Notes under the pieces: model-generated | The model's input: only the letters and a program-made list of their open reading frames with translations | The model's database searches: none | Told to the model about the DNA's origin: nothing | From: Actinophytocola gossypii | GTDB taxonomy: Bacteria > Actinomycetota > Actinomycetes > Mycobacteriales > Pseudonocardiaceae | Reading direction: 5' to 3' | NCBI RefSeq assembly: GCF_025165815.1 | Contig: NZ_JAFFZE010000016.1 | Coordinates: forward strand, 1-64,000 | Length of the DNA: 64,000 nt | Shown here: positions 1 to 10,559 of the stretch, piece by piece | Position numbering within the stretch: position 1 is the first letter of the stretch | Layout of the letters: each line of letters starts with the position of its first letter | Program-made: the position numbers and the translations under genes

Positions 1-147
1 TAGACCCCACCGGCACAGGCCGCGCCCGATGGACGATGCGCTGGAAACCCGTTCTCAACGCCTTCGCCATCACGTTCGGTGACCGCTGGCCGGGAGCTGA
101 CACCTATTGATCAACAACGCCGGAAACACCGATTATGGGATAGACCC
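1..147 (+). mobile_element. Right end of an IS256-like insertion sequence
   Basis: After the transposase stop, about 37 bases lead to GATTATGGGATAGACCC at 131-147. Its reverse complement starts GGGTCTATCCCATAATC, the style of terminus used by IS256-group elements of actinomycetes. I place the outer end near 147. The left end and the 8-9 bp target duplication lie outside the window, so the boundary is inferred. Confidence 0.55.
3..110 (+). CDS. IS256-family (mutator-type) transposase, C-terminal 35 residues (cut by window edge)
   Basis: The open frame enters from the window edge and ends at TGA 108-110. The visible tail contains RWTMRWKPVLNAFAITFGDR, which resembles the extreme C-terminus of actinobacterial IS256/mutator transposases as I remember them (RWKPALNAFAITF-type endings). 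No catalytic residue is in view, so family assignment rests on this tail and on the inverted-repeat-like sequence that follows. Whether the transposase is intact upstream cannot be judged. Confidence 0.65.
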   Translation, partial: DPTGTGRARWTMRWKPVLNAFAITFGDRWPGADTY

Positions 148-152
148 TCAGG

Positions 153-644
153 GTGGAGCGGCTTCGGGTGGATCATGCGGGCGCGTTGCTCGCGTTCGAG
201 CGGAAGAACCGGGGCTACTTCGCTGCTTCCGTGCCTGATCGGGGAGACGCTTACTTCGCTCGGTTCGAGGAGCGGCATCGGGAGTTGATCGCGGAGCAGG
301 AGGCCGGGGGGATCCACTTTCACCTCGTCGTGGGGGATGGGGGCGAGGTGTTGGGGCGGGTGAATCTGGTCGACGTCGCGGACGGGGCGGCTGAGTTGGG
401 GTTCCGGGTCGCGGAGAAGGTGGCTGGGCGGGGGGTCGCTACGGCGGCGGTACGGGAGGTGTGCGGGCTCGCTGTCGCGGAGTACGGGTTGCGCACCTTG
501 CGTGCGTCGGCGGCGGTGGAGAACGTGGGGTCGCGGGCGGTGTTGGCTCGGGTCGGGTTCGTGCCCACCGGCGAGGAGGTACTGCTCAGCGGGAAGCGGG
601 GGCTTCGGTTCGTACTCTCGTTGCCGGTGGGCGGGTCTCAGTAG
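153..644 (+). CDS. GNAT-family N-acetyltransferase (RimJ-like), start at an IS boundary
   Basis: The 163-residue protein has the GNAT fold of ribosomal-protein/small-molecule N-acetyltransferases: a first helix with LLAFERKNRGYF, the acetyl-CoA pyrophosphate loop around VAGRGVATAAVREV (about residues 93-106) and the closing SRAVLARVGFVPTGE strand-helix. The substrate cannot be told. The only usable start is GTG at 153, six bases beyond the presumed IS end and without a ribosome binding site of its own. Related proteins usually carry a few more residues before the LR..(D)HA segment, so the insertion may have removed the native start. The gene converges on and overlaps the DoxX-like gene by 7 bases. 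Confidence 0.8.
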   Translation: MERLRVDHAGALLAFERKNRGYFAASVPDRGDAYFARFEERHRELIAEQEAGGIHFHLVVGDGGEVLGRVNLVDVADGAAELGFRVAEKVAGRGVATAAVREVCGLAVAEYGLRTLRASAAVENVGSRAVLARVGFVPTGEEVLLSGKRGLRFVLSLPVGGSQ

Positions 645-991
645 GTGGTCAGGGCGAGGGTCAGGCTGGCGGCGGCCAGCAGCCAGTACGTGCCGGGGAA
701 GGCGATGTTGTGGAAGACCCTTGCTCGCACGTGGGCGATCAGGGCGCCGGTGAAGAACAGGGTCAGGCCAACCGCCGCGGCTATGCCCAGTACGCGGATG
801 CCCAGTAGGCCCACCAGCAGGCCCAGCGCACCGGCGGCTTTGAGGGCGGCCAGCATGGGGAGCCACGTTCGGGGGACGTTCACCTCGGCCGAGTTGGCCA
901 GGACGAAACGCGCGCCGCGTAAATCAGCCACGGCGATGGCGGCGTTGGCGATGATGGTCAGCACCGTGACGACCACGTAGGTGGCGAACAC
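638..991 (-). CDS. DoxX-like small integral membrane protein
   Basis: The protein is 117 residues from the GTG at 991, with four predicted membrane helices (about residues 1-24, 35-56, 61-82 and 93-112) and a LRGARFVLAN/VPRTWLPMLAALKAAGALGLLVG core typical of the DoxX-like family. Reading upstream to GTG 1027 adds 12 residues and overlaps the preceding gene, but the 991 start sits four bases after its stop (996) and matches family length. It probably forms a two-gene unit with the ABM-like gene, divergent from the sigma factor. Molecular function is unknown; relatives often neighbour redox or stress genes. Confidence 0.75.
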   Translation of the reverse strand: MFATYVVVTVLTIIANAAIAVADLRGARFVLANSAEVNVPRTWLPMLAALKAAGALGLLVGLLGIRVLGIAAAVGLTLFFTGALIAHVRARVFHNIAFPGTYWLLAAASLTLALTTY

Positions 992-995
992 GCGG

Positions 996-1298
996 TCAGC
1001 CCAGCATGCGGTAGTCGTTGAGGACACGCAGGGGTTTGGGAGCCGGGTCGGTGAGGGACCAGGCGGCCAGCCGCTCGCGGAAACGGGCCGCTCGCGGGAT
1101 GGCCGGCAGGGGGTTCCGCGTGCCGTCGGCCAGGTGCAGGAGTAGTTCGAACTCCGGCTGGTCGGGGTGGCGGGTCGCGAGGTAACGGATGCCGGTGGGT
1201 GACTCCTCGTGGATGGCGGCGAACAGGTCCGCCACCGACTCCTCGACCTCTTTGGCCTGTTCGGGGCGGGTGGTGAAGCGGACGATTGCTAGGGTCAT
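996..1298 (-). CDS. Small ferredoxin-fold (ABM-like) protein
   Basis: This is a 100-residue protein of alternating beta and alpha segments (TLAIVRFTTRPEQAKEVEESV ... GIRYLATRHPDQPEFELLLHL ...) consistent with the dimeric alpha/beta-barrel antibiotic-biosynthesis-monooxygenase superfamily. No cofactor ligand is obvious, so enzymatic activity is unproven. ATG 1298 is chosen because GAGGAG stands 11 bases upstream; longer readings lack this. It is transcribed away from the ECF41-type sigma gene and just ahead of the DoxX-like gene, the kind of divergent neighbourhood in which such sigma factors often have their targets. Confidence 0.65.
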   Translation of the reverse strand: MTLAIVRFTTRPEQAKEVEESVADLFAAIHEESPTGIRYLATRHPDQPEFELLLHLADGTRNPLPAIPRAARFRERLAAWSLTDPAPKPLRVLNDYRMLG

Positions 1299-1374
1299 GG
1301 GAGTGGTTCTCCTCGTGAGTCGATGTGACCGGGTCGCGTCGGTATGACGATTCGCGAGTGGAGAAGGTGACCGG

Positions 1375-2247
1375 ATGAGCACTGACCTGGCCGTGCGGTT
1401 CGAGGCCGATCGGGAGCAACTGCGGGGCGTCGCGTTTCGCATTCTCGGGTCGCTCGACGACGCGGACGACGCGGTTCAGCGGGCCTGGTTGAAGGCCAGC
1501 CGGGACGATCGGCGCGATGTGCGGAACCTGACGGGGTGGCTCACCACGGTGACGGCGCGGGAGTGTCTCGACGTTCTGCGGAGCCGGAAGCGGCGGGGGG
1601 AGGTGGCGCTGGCCGACGACGAGCGCGCGGCCGATCCTGCGCCGTCGGCCGAGGAGGAGGTCGTGCTCGCCGAGTCGGTCGGGCGGGCGATGCTCGTCGT
1701 GTTGGAGCGGCTCGTGCCTGCCGAGCGGGTGGCGTTCGTGCTGCACGACGTGTTCGCGGTGCCGTTCGACGAGATCGGTGCCATCGTGGGGCGGTCACCG
1801 GTGGCGGCGAAGAAGCTCGCCAGCCGCGCGCGGGGGAAGGTGCGTGGCGGCGAGGCGAGCGGGCGGCTCGACGAGCAGCGGCGGCTCGCGGCGGCGTTCC
1901 TGACCGCCGCGCGCGGTGGGGACGTGCGGGGGCTGGCGGCGGTGCTGGCGCCCGACGTCGTTCGGCGGGCCGACGCGGTGGCGGTACCGGCCGGGGTACC
2001 GGGGGAGATTCGGGGCGTGGACGCCGTGGTGGGCGAGACGGTGACGCTCGCGGCGCGGGCCAGGGCGGCCGAGTTGGCGCTGATCGACGGGGGCATCGGC
2101 TTCGTCGTCGCGCCGCGGGGGCGGTTGGTGCTGGCGGTCGTTCTCAGCTATGCGAACGGGCGGATCGGGGGTTACGACGTCGTCGGCGATCCGGATCGGC
2201 TGGCGCGGCTCACGATTCGCCTGCCGGAGGAGGCCGGGAACGCGTGA
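1375..2247 (+). CDS. ECF41-type RNA polymerase sigma factor with C-terminal SnoaL-like domain
   Basis: The 290-residue protein has sigma region 2 (RFEADREQLRGVAFRILGSLDDADDAVQRAWLKA, residues 8-42), region 4 (about residues 105-160, ending SPVAAKKLASRARGKVR), then a C-terminal SnoaL-like cone domain (about 170-290) instead of a partner anti-sigma factor. The domain carries LIDGGIGFVV and ends near GDPDRL, recalling the DGGG and NPDKL signatures of ECF41 regulators, whose C-terminal domain modulates activity in cis. No anti-sigma gene is adjacent. The likely target is its own promoter or the divergent ABM/DoxX pair, though I could not recognise an ECF41 promoter motif between them. Confidence 0.85.
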   Translation: MSTDLAVRFEADREQLRGVAFRILGSLDDADDAVQRAWLKASRDDRRDVRNLTGWLTTVTARECLDVLRSRKRRGEVALADDERAADPAPSAEEEVVLAESVGRAMLVVLERLVPAERVAFVLHDVFAVPFDEIGAIVGRSPVAAKKLASRARGKVRGGEASGRLDEQRRLAAAFLTAARGGDVRGLAAVLAPDVVRRADAVAVPAGVPGEIRGVDAVVGETVTLAARARAAELALIDGGIGFVVAPRGRLVLAVVLSYANGRIGGYDVVGDPDRLARLTIRLPEEAGNA

Positions 2248-2283
2248 TCGCCGCGTTCGGGCGTTGGGCCGAACGCGGCGATC
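2246..2283. terminator. Bidirectional hairpin between convergent genes
   Basis: Perfect 15-base inverted repeat: GATCGCCGCGTTCGG at 2246-2260 pairs with CCGAACGCGGCGATC at 2269-2283 across an 8-base loop. It starts inside the sigma gene stop region and lies before the end of the convergent gene at 2294. There is no U tract, as is common for actinobacterial terminators. Confidence 0.75.
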
Positions 2284-2293
2284 GAACGGGTGA

Positions 2294-2887
2294 TTACAGC
2301 TCGGGGCCCTTGGTGCGGAGGTCGTCGACCTTGGTCATGGCCTGGCGGAGTTCGGTCAGCCACTCCTCGGCGTGTTCGCCGACGAGGCGGACGGCCCACG
2401 CCAGCGCCTCGGAGCGGGACCTGGCGACGCCGGCGTCGACCAGGGTGTCCAGGATCAGGCGCTCCTCCTGGCGGAGGCGGGTCATCACCGGGACCGACAG
2501 TGTCGTGAACAGCTCCTCCGTGTCGCCGACCTTGGCGCCCCACGCGACCTTGCGGCCGTAGCGGTGCTCGGCCTGCCTGGCGATCTCGATGCGCTCCTCG
2601 CGGGTCTCCTCGCGGAAGCGGCTGATCCGGCCCGACTCGGCCGCGGCGCGAGCCGCGTCGTCGGCGAACTCACCCTCCAGGGCCGGCAGTTGGCCGACGA
2701 TGGTGATCTCCTCGCGGTCGACCACCACCATCGGGGGTTCGGTGAACCAGGCCTCTGGCAGGCGGCCGGTGAACCAGGCCGACGCGTCATCCGCCGACGG
2801 GAGATCGGCGCTCCGGCCTCGGCCCTTGCCTCCCGGACCGCCCCAGCCTCGGCCCGGGCCGCCCCAGCGGTGTCCTCGTGGTCCCAT
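2294..2887 (-). CDS. Conserved actinobacterial protein of unknown function
   Basis: The 197-residue protein starts with a Gly/Arg-rich tail (residues 1-25, PRGHRWGGPGRGWGGPGGKG). Next comes an ASAWFTGRLPEAWFTEPPMVVVDREEITIVGQLP segment and a long helical part ending in VMTRLRQEERLILDTLVDAGVARSRSEALAWAVRLVGEHAEEWL. The last part resembles a ribbon-helix-helix-like dimer helix seen in a widespread actinobacterial family that I know only as hypothetical. ATG 2887 is preceded by GGTGGAG at a proper distance, so the ten upstream in-frame residues are left out. No enzymatic motif is visible. Function unknown. Confidence 0.75.
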   Translation of the reverse strand: MGPRGHRWGGPGRGWGGPGGKGRGRSADLPSADDASAWFTGRLPEAWFTEPPMVVVDREEITIVGQLPALEGEFADDAARAAAESGRISRFREETREERIEIARQAEHRYGRKVAWGAKVGDTEELFTTLSVPVMTRLRQEERLILDTLVDAGVARSRSEALAWAVRLVGEHAEEWLTELRQAMTKVDDLRTKGPEL

Positions 2888-2963
2888 CTGAAACTCCACC
2901 CCACATCGTCCGAACATCGCAGCCTCCAGGGGGCTGGATTACATGATTACGTCACTACTGAGG

Positions 2964-5003
<2,040 letters not shown>

Positions 5004-5031
5004 GCCCCCAGCCTCCCAGACGGGCGGCGGG

Positions 5032-5322
5032 CTAGCTCTTCGCGGAGCCGGACTCCCCGTTCTCGGCGGGTTCGGACTTCTCGTCAGGCTCGGGGTCCGG
5101 CTTGTCGAAACTCTCCGGGATGCGCTTGAGGTGCTTGGTCATCGAACGCACCAGGAACGCCACCGCCACGAAGAACAGCAGGATGACCAGCAGGCCGACC
5201 GGTGAGGACTTGCCGAAGTCCTCACCGCGGCCGCCCGGCTCCTCCTCGGTGGGCGGCGGCTGGGCGACCAGGGCCACCGTGTCGGCCACGGCGGCCTGGT
5301 CGAACCCCGGCAACAACGTCAC
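5032..5322 (-). CDS. Small single-pass membrane protein downstream of mca (Rv1083-like)
   Basis: The protein has 96 residues: an N-terminal exported part rich in Pro/Glu ([16 protein letters not shown]), one membrane helix (about residues 41-58, [17 protein letters not shown]) and a charged cytoplasmic tail with HLKRIPESF. The GTG start overlaps the stop of mca by four bases (GTGA), so the two are translationally coupled. The same coupling to mca exists in mycobacteria, but no function has been assigned that I know of. Confidence 0.85.
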   Translation of the reverse strand: MTLLPGFDQAAVADTVALVAQPPPTEEEPGGRGEDFGKSSPVGLLVILLFFVAVAFLVRSMTKHLKRIPESFDKPDPEPDEKSEPAENGESGSAKS

Positions 5323-6200
5323 GCACGCACCTTTTCACTGATGCCCGAGAACAGGTCGTCCTCCGGCAGGGTCGTGTCCACGAGGGACCGCACCAGCTCG
5401 TACTCCTCGTGCGGCCACACGTCCCGCTGCACCTCCAGCGGCACGGCGAACCACCGGCTGTCCGGGTCGATCTGCGTCGCGTGGGCGAGCAGCGCGGCGT
5501 CCCTCTGCTCGAAGTATTCCGCACATTCGATCCGGGTCGTCACGCGGCTCGCGACATCGCCCCGTGAGGAGTCCCAGTTCGCCAGCCACTCGGTGTACGG
5601 CGACTCCATGCCGCGGGCCAGCAGCGCCCCGTGCATGGCCTCGATCTTCGCCCGGGAGAAGCCGTGCGAGTAGTACAGCTTCAGCGGCGTCCACACCTCG
5701 CCGGCCTCCGGGTAGAGGTCCGGGTCGCCCGCGGCGTCGAAGGCCGCCACCGAGACCTCGTGGCAGCGGATGTGGTCGGGGTGCGGATAACCGCCGTTCT
5801 CGTCGTAGGTGATCACGACGTGCGGCTTGAACTCACGCATGGCCCGGACCAGCGGCGGTACCGACTCCTCGAGCGGAACGAGCGCGAAGCAGCCCTCCGG
5901 CAGCGGCGGCGGCGGGTCGCCCTCCGGGAAGCCGGAGTCGACGAAGCCGAGCCACTGGTGCGAGATGCCCAGGATCTCCGCGGCCCGCGCCATCTCCTTG
6001 CGCCGGTACTCGTCCATGTTCTCCAGCACGTCCGGGCGGTCCATCGCGGGGTTGAGGATGCTCCCCCGCTCGCCTCCGGTGCAGGTCACGACCATGACCT
6101 CGTGCCCCTCGGCCACGTACCGCGCCATGGTCGCCGCGCCCTTGCTTGACTCGTCGTCCGGGTGCGCGTGCACCGCCATCAGCCTCAGCTTCTCGCCCAC
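5319..6200 (-). CDS. mca: Mycothiol S-conjugate amidase
   Basis: Mca is a zinc amidase that cleaves mycothiol S-conjugates of electrophiles and drugs, releasing a mercapturic acid for export and GlcN-Ins for recycling. The 293-residue protein has the LmbE-like fold with the metal motif AHPDDE (H13, D16) and H140-P-D-H143, plus [10 protein letters not shown], which separates Mca/MshB from other LmbE proteins. Its long C-terminal part (to residue 293) favours Mca over the deacetylase MshB. GTG 6200 is chosen for GAGAGGA upstream; the open frame runs on to 6677 without conserved sequence. Presence implies a mycothiol-producing actinobacterium. Confidence 0.95.
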   Translation of the reverse strand: MGEKLRLMAVHAHPDDESSKGAATMARYVAEGHEVMVVTCTGGERGSILNPAMDRPDVLENMDEYRRKEMARAAEILGISHQWLGFVDSGFPEGDPPPPLPEGCFALVPLEESVPPLVRAMREFKPHVVITYDENGGYPHPDHIRCHEVSVAAFDAAGDPDLYPEAGEVWTPLKLYYSHGFSRAKIEAMHGALLARGMESPYTEWLANWDSSRGDVASRVTTRIECAEYFEQRDAALLAHATQIDPDSRWFAVPLEVQRDVWPHEEYELVRSLVDTTLPEDDLFSGISEKVRA

Positions 6201-6326
6201 GATCCCAGTCCTCTCACCCCGGAAAGACCCCGCCGCTCGCTTGTCGGATACTCGACTCGGTTGTACGAACCACGCCTGGCGGGTCCATTGTTCCCGCCGG
6301 GCCCGACAATCCGGATGGAGGCCAGC

Positions 6327-6767
6327 GTGAGCGCGCCTACCGGTACCAAGCTGGAGGACCGGTACGGCACTCGACCGCGCACCACCTCCCGCCGCACCCG
6401 CTGGCTGCTCGGCGCCCTCGCGGTCGCGCTGGGCGTGGCGGTCGCCTGGATCGGCTACGCCAACCTGGGCTCGGCGCCCATCGAGACGCAAGCGTCGACG
6501 TTCGAGAACCTGCCGGACGACGCGATGCGGTTCACCTTCGAGATCAGCCGGGACACGCCCGAGCGCGCGGTGGTGTGCATCGTGCGGGTGCGGGTGCTCG
6601 ACGGGAGCGAGGGCGGCCGCAAGGAGGTCCTGGTTCCGCCGGGAGCGGAGTCCACGCGGGTGACGACCGTCATCCACAGCACGGACGAGCCGGTCACGGC
6701 CGATGTGTTCGGTTGCTCATACCAGGTTCCGCCATACCTGTCCACGGACCTGCCGCCATCAGAGTGA
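6327..6767 (+). CDS. DUF4307 membrane protein (Rv1081c-like)
   Basis: The 146-residue protein has a short Arg-rich cytoplasmic start, one membrane helix (about 27-43, [18 protein letters not shown]) and an extracytoplasmic beta-rich domain ([38 protein letters not shown]...). These features match the DUF4307 family that lies between greA and mca in many actinobacteria. GTG 6327 has GGAGG five bases upstream; the ATG at 6315 is part of that ribosome binding site region. Function unknown; location between a transcription elongation factor and mycothiol detoxification is conserved but unexplained. Confidence 0.85.
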   Translation: MSAPTGTKLEDRYGTRPRTTSRRTRWLLGALAVALGVAVAWIGYANLGSAPIETQASTFENLPDDAMRFTFEISRDTPERAVVCIVRVRVLDGSEGGRKEVLVPPGAESTRVTTVIHSTDEPVTADVFGCSYQVPPYLSTDLPPSE

Positions 6768-6843
6768 ACTAGGAGAGACACGCCACCAAACTGCACAAAT
6801 CGGACATGGCACACCAGGCTTTCGTGATAGCCTGTCGTACCTG

Positions 6844-6870
6844 CACGGCCCCAGCGGGGGCCGTGTTTTT
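6844..6870 (+). terminator. Rho-independent terminator with U tract, upstream of greA
   Basis: CACGGCCCC at 6844-6852 pairs with GGGGCCGTG at 6857-6865, followed by five T residues. It sits 77 bases after the DUF4307 stop and 88 bases before greA, so it either ends DUF4307 transcription or acts as a leader attenuator for greA. The first reading is simpler. Confidence 0.8.
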
Positions 6871-6952
6871 CCGTTCCGGGTGAACGCCGCCGCCCGGGAA
6901 CTACCGGCCCGAATCCGCGGGACCCGGAAGTATTAGCGAGGAGTTGGTGACC

Positions 6953-7441
6953 GTGAGCGACACCCAGGTGACCTGGCTGACCCAGGAGGCCTACAACCGG
7001 CTCAAGCAGGAGCTAGACGAGCTCGTTGACAATCGCCCGGTTATCGCCGCGAAGATCAACGCGAGCCGCGAGGAGGGTGACCTCAAGGAGAACGGGGGGT
7101 ACCACGCGGCCCGCGAGGAGCAGGGACAGGCCGAGGCGCGCATCCGCCACCTGCAGGAACTGCTGCGCAACGCGAAGGTCGGCGAGGCGCCGGCGAACGA
7201 CGGGCTGGCCGAGCCCGGCATGGTGCTCACCATCCGGTACGAGGGTGACGACGAGACCGAGAAGTTCCTGCTGGCGACCCGCGAGGAGGGCGCCGAGGGC
7301 AAGCTGGAGGTCTACTCCCCCGAGTCCCCGCTCGGCAGGGCGCTGATGGGCGCCAAGGAGGGCGACACCCGCTCCTACGAGCTGCCCAACGGCAACACCC
7401 AGAAGGTGACGCTGGTCAAGGCCGTGCCGTACGCGGGCTGA
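6953..7441 (+). CDS. greA: Transcription elongation factor GreA
   Basis: GreA stimulates the RNA cleavage activity of backtracked RNA polymerase through its secondary channel. The 162-residue protein shows the N-terminal antiparallel coiled coil with the acidic tip (about residues 38-52, [20 protein letters not shown]) and the C-terminal FKBP-like domain ([20 protein letters not shown]). Of three possible starts (TTG 6944, GTG 6947, GTG 6953), the last is best spaced from GAGGAG at 6938-6943. Same orientation and neighbours as Rv1080c. Confidence 0.95.
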   Translation: MSDTQVTWLTQEAYNRLKQELDELVDNRPVIAAKINASREEGDLKENGGYHAAREEQGQAEARIRHLQELLRNAKVGEAPANDGLAEPGMVLTIRYEGDDETEKFLLATREEGAEGKLEVYSPESPLGRALMGAKEGDTRSYELPNGNTQKVTLVKAVPYAG

Positions 7442-7462
7442 ACCACGATCTTTCGCGGCGTG

Positions 7463-7499
7463 AATGGGCCCATTTCCGCAGGGGAAATGGGCCTCATTT
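7463..7499. terminator. Shared terminator between greA and the Lrp gene
   Basis: GGCCCATTTCC at about 7468-7478 pairs with GGAAATGGGCC at 7483-7493, followed on the + strand by TCATTT. It overlaps the 3' end of the convergent Lrp-type gene and can serve both strands. Confidence 0.75.
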
Positions 7500-7988
7500 C
7501 ATCTGCCGGATCACCCGTTCGAGCAACGGCCGGACCCGTGGCGGGACGGGCGTCGACAACGCGATCGAGGTCGACGTGCGGCGTACCCACCGCACGTCGA
7601 CCACCTCGTCGATGACCCGTTGCAGGTCGGCGTTCGACCGGGCCACCATGCGCACCAGCAGGTCACCCTCGCCGGTGGTCGCGTGCACCTCGCACACCTC
7701 GTCGATCGCGGCGAGCCGCCTGGCCACCTCGGTACGCCTGCCCTGGGCGATCTCCAGCACGGCGAACGCGGTCAACCCGTAGCCGATCGCGGCCAGGTCC
7801 ACGTCCGGCGGGAAGCCGCGCAGCGCTCCCCGCTGCTCCAGGCGGTCCATCCTGGCCTGCACGGTGCCGCGGGCGACCCCGAGCCGCCGGGAACACTCCA
7901 GCACGCCGAGCCGCGGCTCGTCGGACAGCAACAGCAGCAACCTGGCGTCCAGGGCATCCAGCTCACTCACCCGGACAGAATGCCGCAT
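7494..7988 (-). CDS. Lrp/AsnC-family transcriptional regulator divergent from hppD
   Basis: The 164-residue protein has an N-terminal winged-helix DNA-binding domain (about 10-60, LLLLLSDEPRLGVLECSRRLGVARGTVQARMDRLEQRGAL) and a C-terminal RAM effector-binding domain (about 75-150). ATG 7988 is chosen; GTG 7970 is a shorter alternative. Position and divergence from hppD point to control of tyrosine breakdown, with tyrosine or an aromatic keto acid as a plausible effector, which is inference. A 19-base inverted repeat in the shared intergenic region (8013-8031) is a candidate binding site. Confidence 0.85.
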   Translation of the reverse strand: MRHSVRVSELDALDARLLLLLSDEPRLGVLECSRRLGVARGTVQARMDRLEQRGALRGFPPDVDLAAIGYGLTAFAVLEIAQGRRTEVARRLAAIDEVCEVHATTGEGDLLVRMVARSNADLQRVIDEVVDVRWVRRTSTSIALSTPVPPRVRPLLERVIRQMK

Positions 7989-8012
7989 CACGCGCGTACA
8001 TCCCAGCCGTCT

Positions 8013-8031
8013 ACTGGTCAGATTGTCCAGT
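8013..8031. promoter_or_regulatory. Candidate operator for the Lrp-type regulator of hppD
   Basis: ACTGGTCA at 8013-8020 and TGTCCAGT at 8024-8031 form an inverted repeat with a 3-base centre and 7 of 8 paired positions. It lies about 25 bases before the regulator start and 73 bases before hppD, as expected for an Lrp dimer site serving both promoters. Confidence 0.5.
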
Positions 8032-8100
8032 GAACGAGAGGACGGTTGCGCAGACTGCCGGACGGCACCGATCCTGCGAGTACCGCAAGCAGGGAGGTGA

Positions 8101-9291
<1,191 letters not shown>

Positions 9292-9297
9292 ACCACT

Positions 9298-9350
9298 GCC
9301 CTGAAGGTCACCTTCGCGACGCCCAACGTCTCGAAGGTGACCTTCAGGGC
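9298..9350. terminator. Long perfect hairpin between hppD and the alpha/beta hydrolase
   Basis: GCCCTGAAGGTCACCTTCG at 9298-9316 pairs perfectly with CGAAGGTGACCTTCAGGGC at 9332-9350 across a 15-base loop. Each arm is itself nearly palindromic (GAAGGT-C/G-ACCTTC). It lies between convergent genes and is likely a bidirectional terminator. Confidence 0.8.
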
Positions 9351-9352
9351 TT

Positions 9353-10150
9353 TCACGCGTCCAGGAACGCCGGAACGATCGTGAGCAGCAGGTCGGCGCG
9401 CTGCGAGGTGCCGATGTGCGTGGTGCCCGGCAGGACGGCCAGCTGCGACTCGGGCAGGCCGACGATGTCGCCGTTCACGCCGCCGCCGAAGGCGCGGAAC
9501 ATCTCGACCGCGTGCTCGGGGCGGAAGATGTCCGAGTCGCCCACGACGGTCAGCACCGGGCAACCCATCGCGGCGATCGCCGACGCCGGCACGTCGGGCG
9601 TGTTCCGGACCAGGTCCCTGACCTTCTCGGCCAGCGTCCCGAAGCCCTCGGGGTGGGGCGAGAGCCGCAGGTACTCCTCGTGGAACGGGGAGCCGTGCAG
9701 CAGCTCGGGCGACAGCTGGTCCATGGCCTCCAGGTGACCGGGGTGGTAGCCGCCGTTGTCGATCGACGACGACTGCAGCACCAGCTTGCGCACCTTCTCC
9801 GGGTGGGCGAGACCGACGTGCAGCGCGACGGAACCGCCCATGCTGTAACCCCAGACGTCGGCCACCTGGACGTCGAGCTCGTCGAGGAGCGCGGCGACGT
9901 CGTCGGCCAGCTGCTCCATGCGCAGTGGGCGGTCGACGTCGGCGGTGTGGCCGTGGCCCTGCAGCTCGACCGAGATGACCTGGCGGGTGGCGGCCAGCGG
10001 GGCGAGCAGCGCGCCCCACGAGGTGCCGGTGGCGGAGAACGCGCCGTGGATCAGCACGACCGGCGGCCGGCCGTCCGGCTCGCCGTGCGTCTCGTAGTAC
10101 ATCCGCAGGCCGTTGACGTCGGCATAGCTGCTGGTGACGGTGCTGGTCAT
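9353..10150 (-). CDS. Alpha/beta-fold hydrolase
   Basis: The 265-residue protein has the canonical hydrolase layout: oxyanion-hole HGAFSATGTSW (about 35-45), nucleophile elbow G-Y-S103-M-G-G, an acid near VVGDSDIF and a histidine in LPGTTHIGTSQR. Two substitutions in the lid cannot be read for substrate. The start at 10150 (ATG) fits family length. It converges on hppD and shares a terminator with it, but no tyrosine pathway role follows from sequence alone. Confidence 0.85.
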   Translation of the reverse strand: MTSTVTSSYADVNGLRMYYETHGEPDGRPPVVLIHGAFSATGTSWGALLAPLAATRQVISVELQGHGHTADVDRPLRMEQLADDVAALLDELDVQVADVWGYSMGGSVALHVGLAHPEKVRKLVLQSSSIDNGGYHPGHLEAMDQLSPELLHGSPFHEEYLRLSPHPEGFGTLAEKVRDLVRNTPDVPASAIAAMGCPVLTVVGDSDIFRPEHAVEMFRAFGGGVNGDIVGLPESQLAVLPGTTHIGTSQRADLLLTIVPAFLDA

Positions 10151-10288
10151 GGCTTGGCTCCCGGTCGTTCGGTGGTTCCTGGTTCACCGACGCGTCGGAC
10201 GGGCATCCCACGGATCGACAGCGCTCGGCGGGAATTCCGCGAAGCCGGGTATTCTCGAACGCAAGCAGCGTGTGGATGGGGAACAGCG

Positions 10289-10555
10289 ATGGCCGTTGGG
10301 TCTCGAGTCGCGGGAGTGCTCCCGCTAGCCGGTGCGTCGTTGGCCGCCGTGGCACTGGCCGGTGCTGCCGTGTACACCGTCGCGCAGGCGTCGTGCACCG
10401 ACCCAGGCCGCTACGTCCGGCACGACGACGGCACGGTGGAGCTCGTCGGCAGCTGCGTCGACCCGGCGCACCTGCCGAAGAAGCACAAGTACGACCACGA
10501 CCGTGACCAGGAGCCAGTCGAGCCCGCGGTGAACGACCTGGTCAAGGCGCCGTAG
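10289..10555 (+). CDS. Small exported protein of unknown function
   Basis: This is an 88-residue protein with an N-terminal hydrophobic helix (about residues 7-31, VAGVLPLAGASLAAVALAGAAVYTVA) that looks like a signal peptide or anchor. The short extracytoplasmic part has two cysteines (SCTDPGRYVRHDDGTVELVGSCVDPAHLP) that could form a disulfide, and the tail is charged and His/Lys/Asp-rich. A GGGGA motif precedes ATG 10289. It ends four bases before the end of the convergent metB. I do not recognise a family. Confidence 0.65.
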   Translation: MAVGSRVAGVLPLAGASLAAVALAGAAVYTVAQASCTDPGRYVRHDDGTVELVGSCVDPAHLPKKHKYDHDRDQEPVEPAVNDLVKAP

Positions 10556-10559
10556 CGGG

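Noticed and set aside
1299-1374. ECF41 promoter (TGTCACA with CGTC) in the divergent region
   Set aside because: Pieces such as GGTCACA occur but not with correct spacing on either strand.
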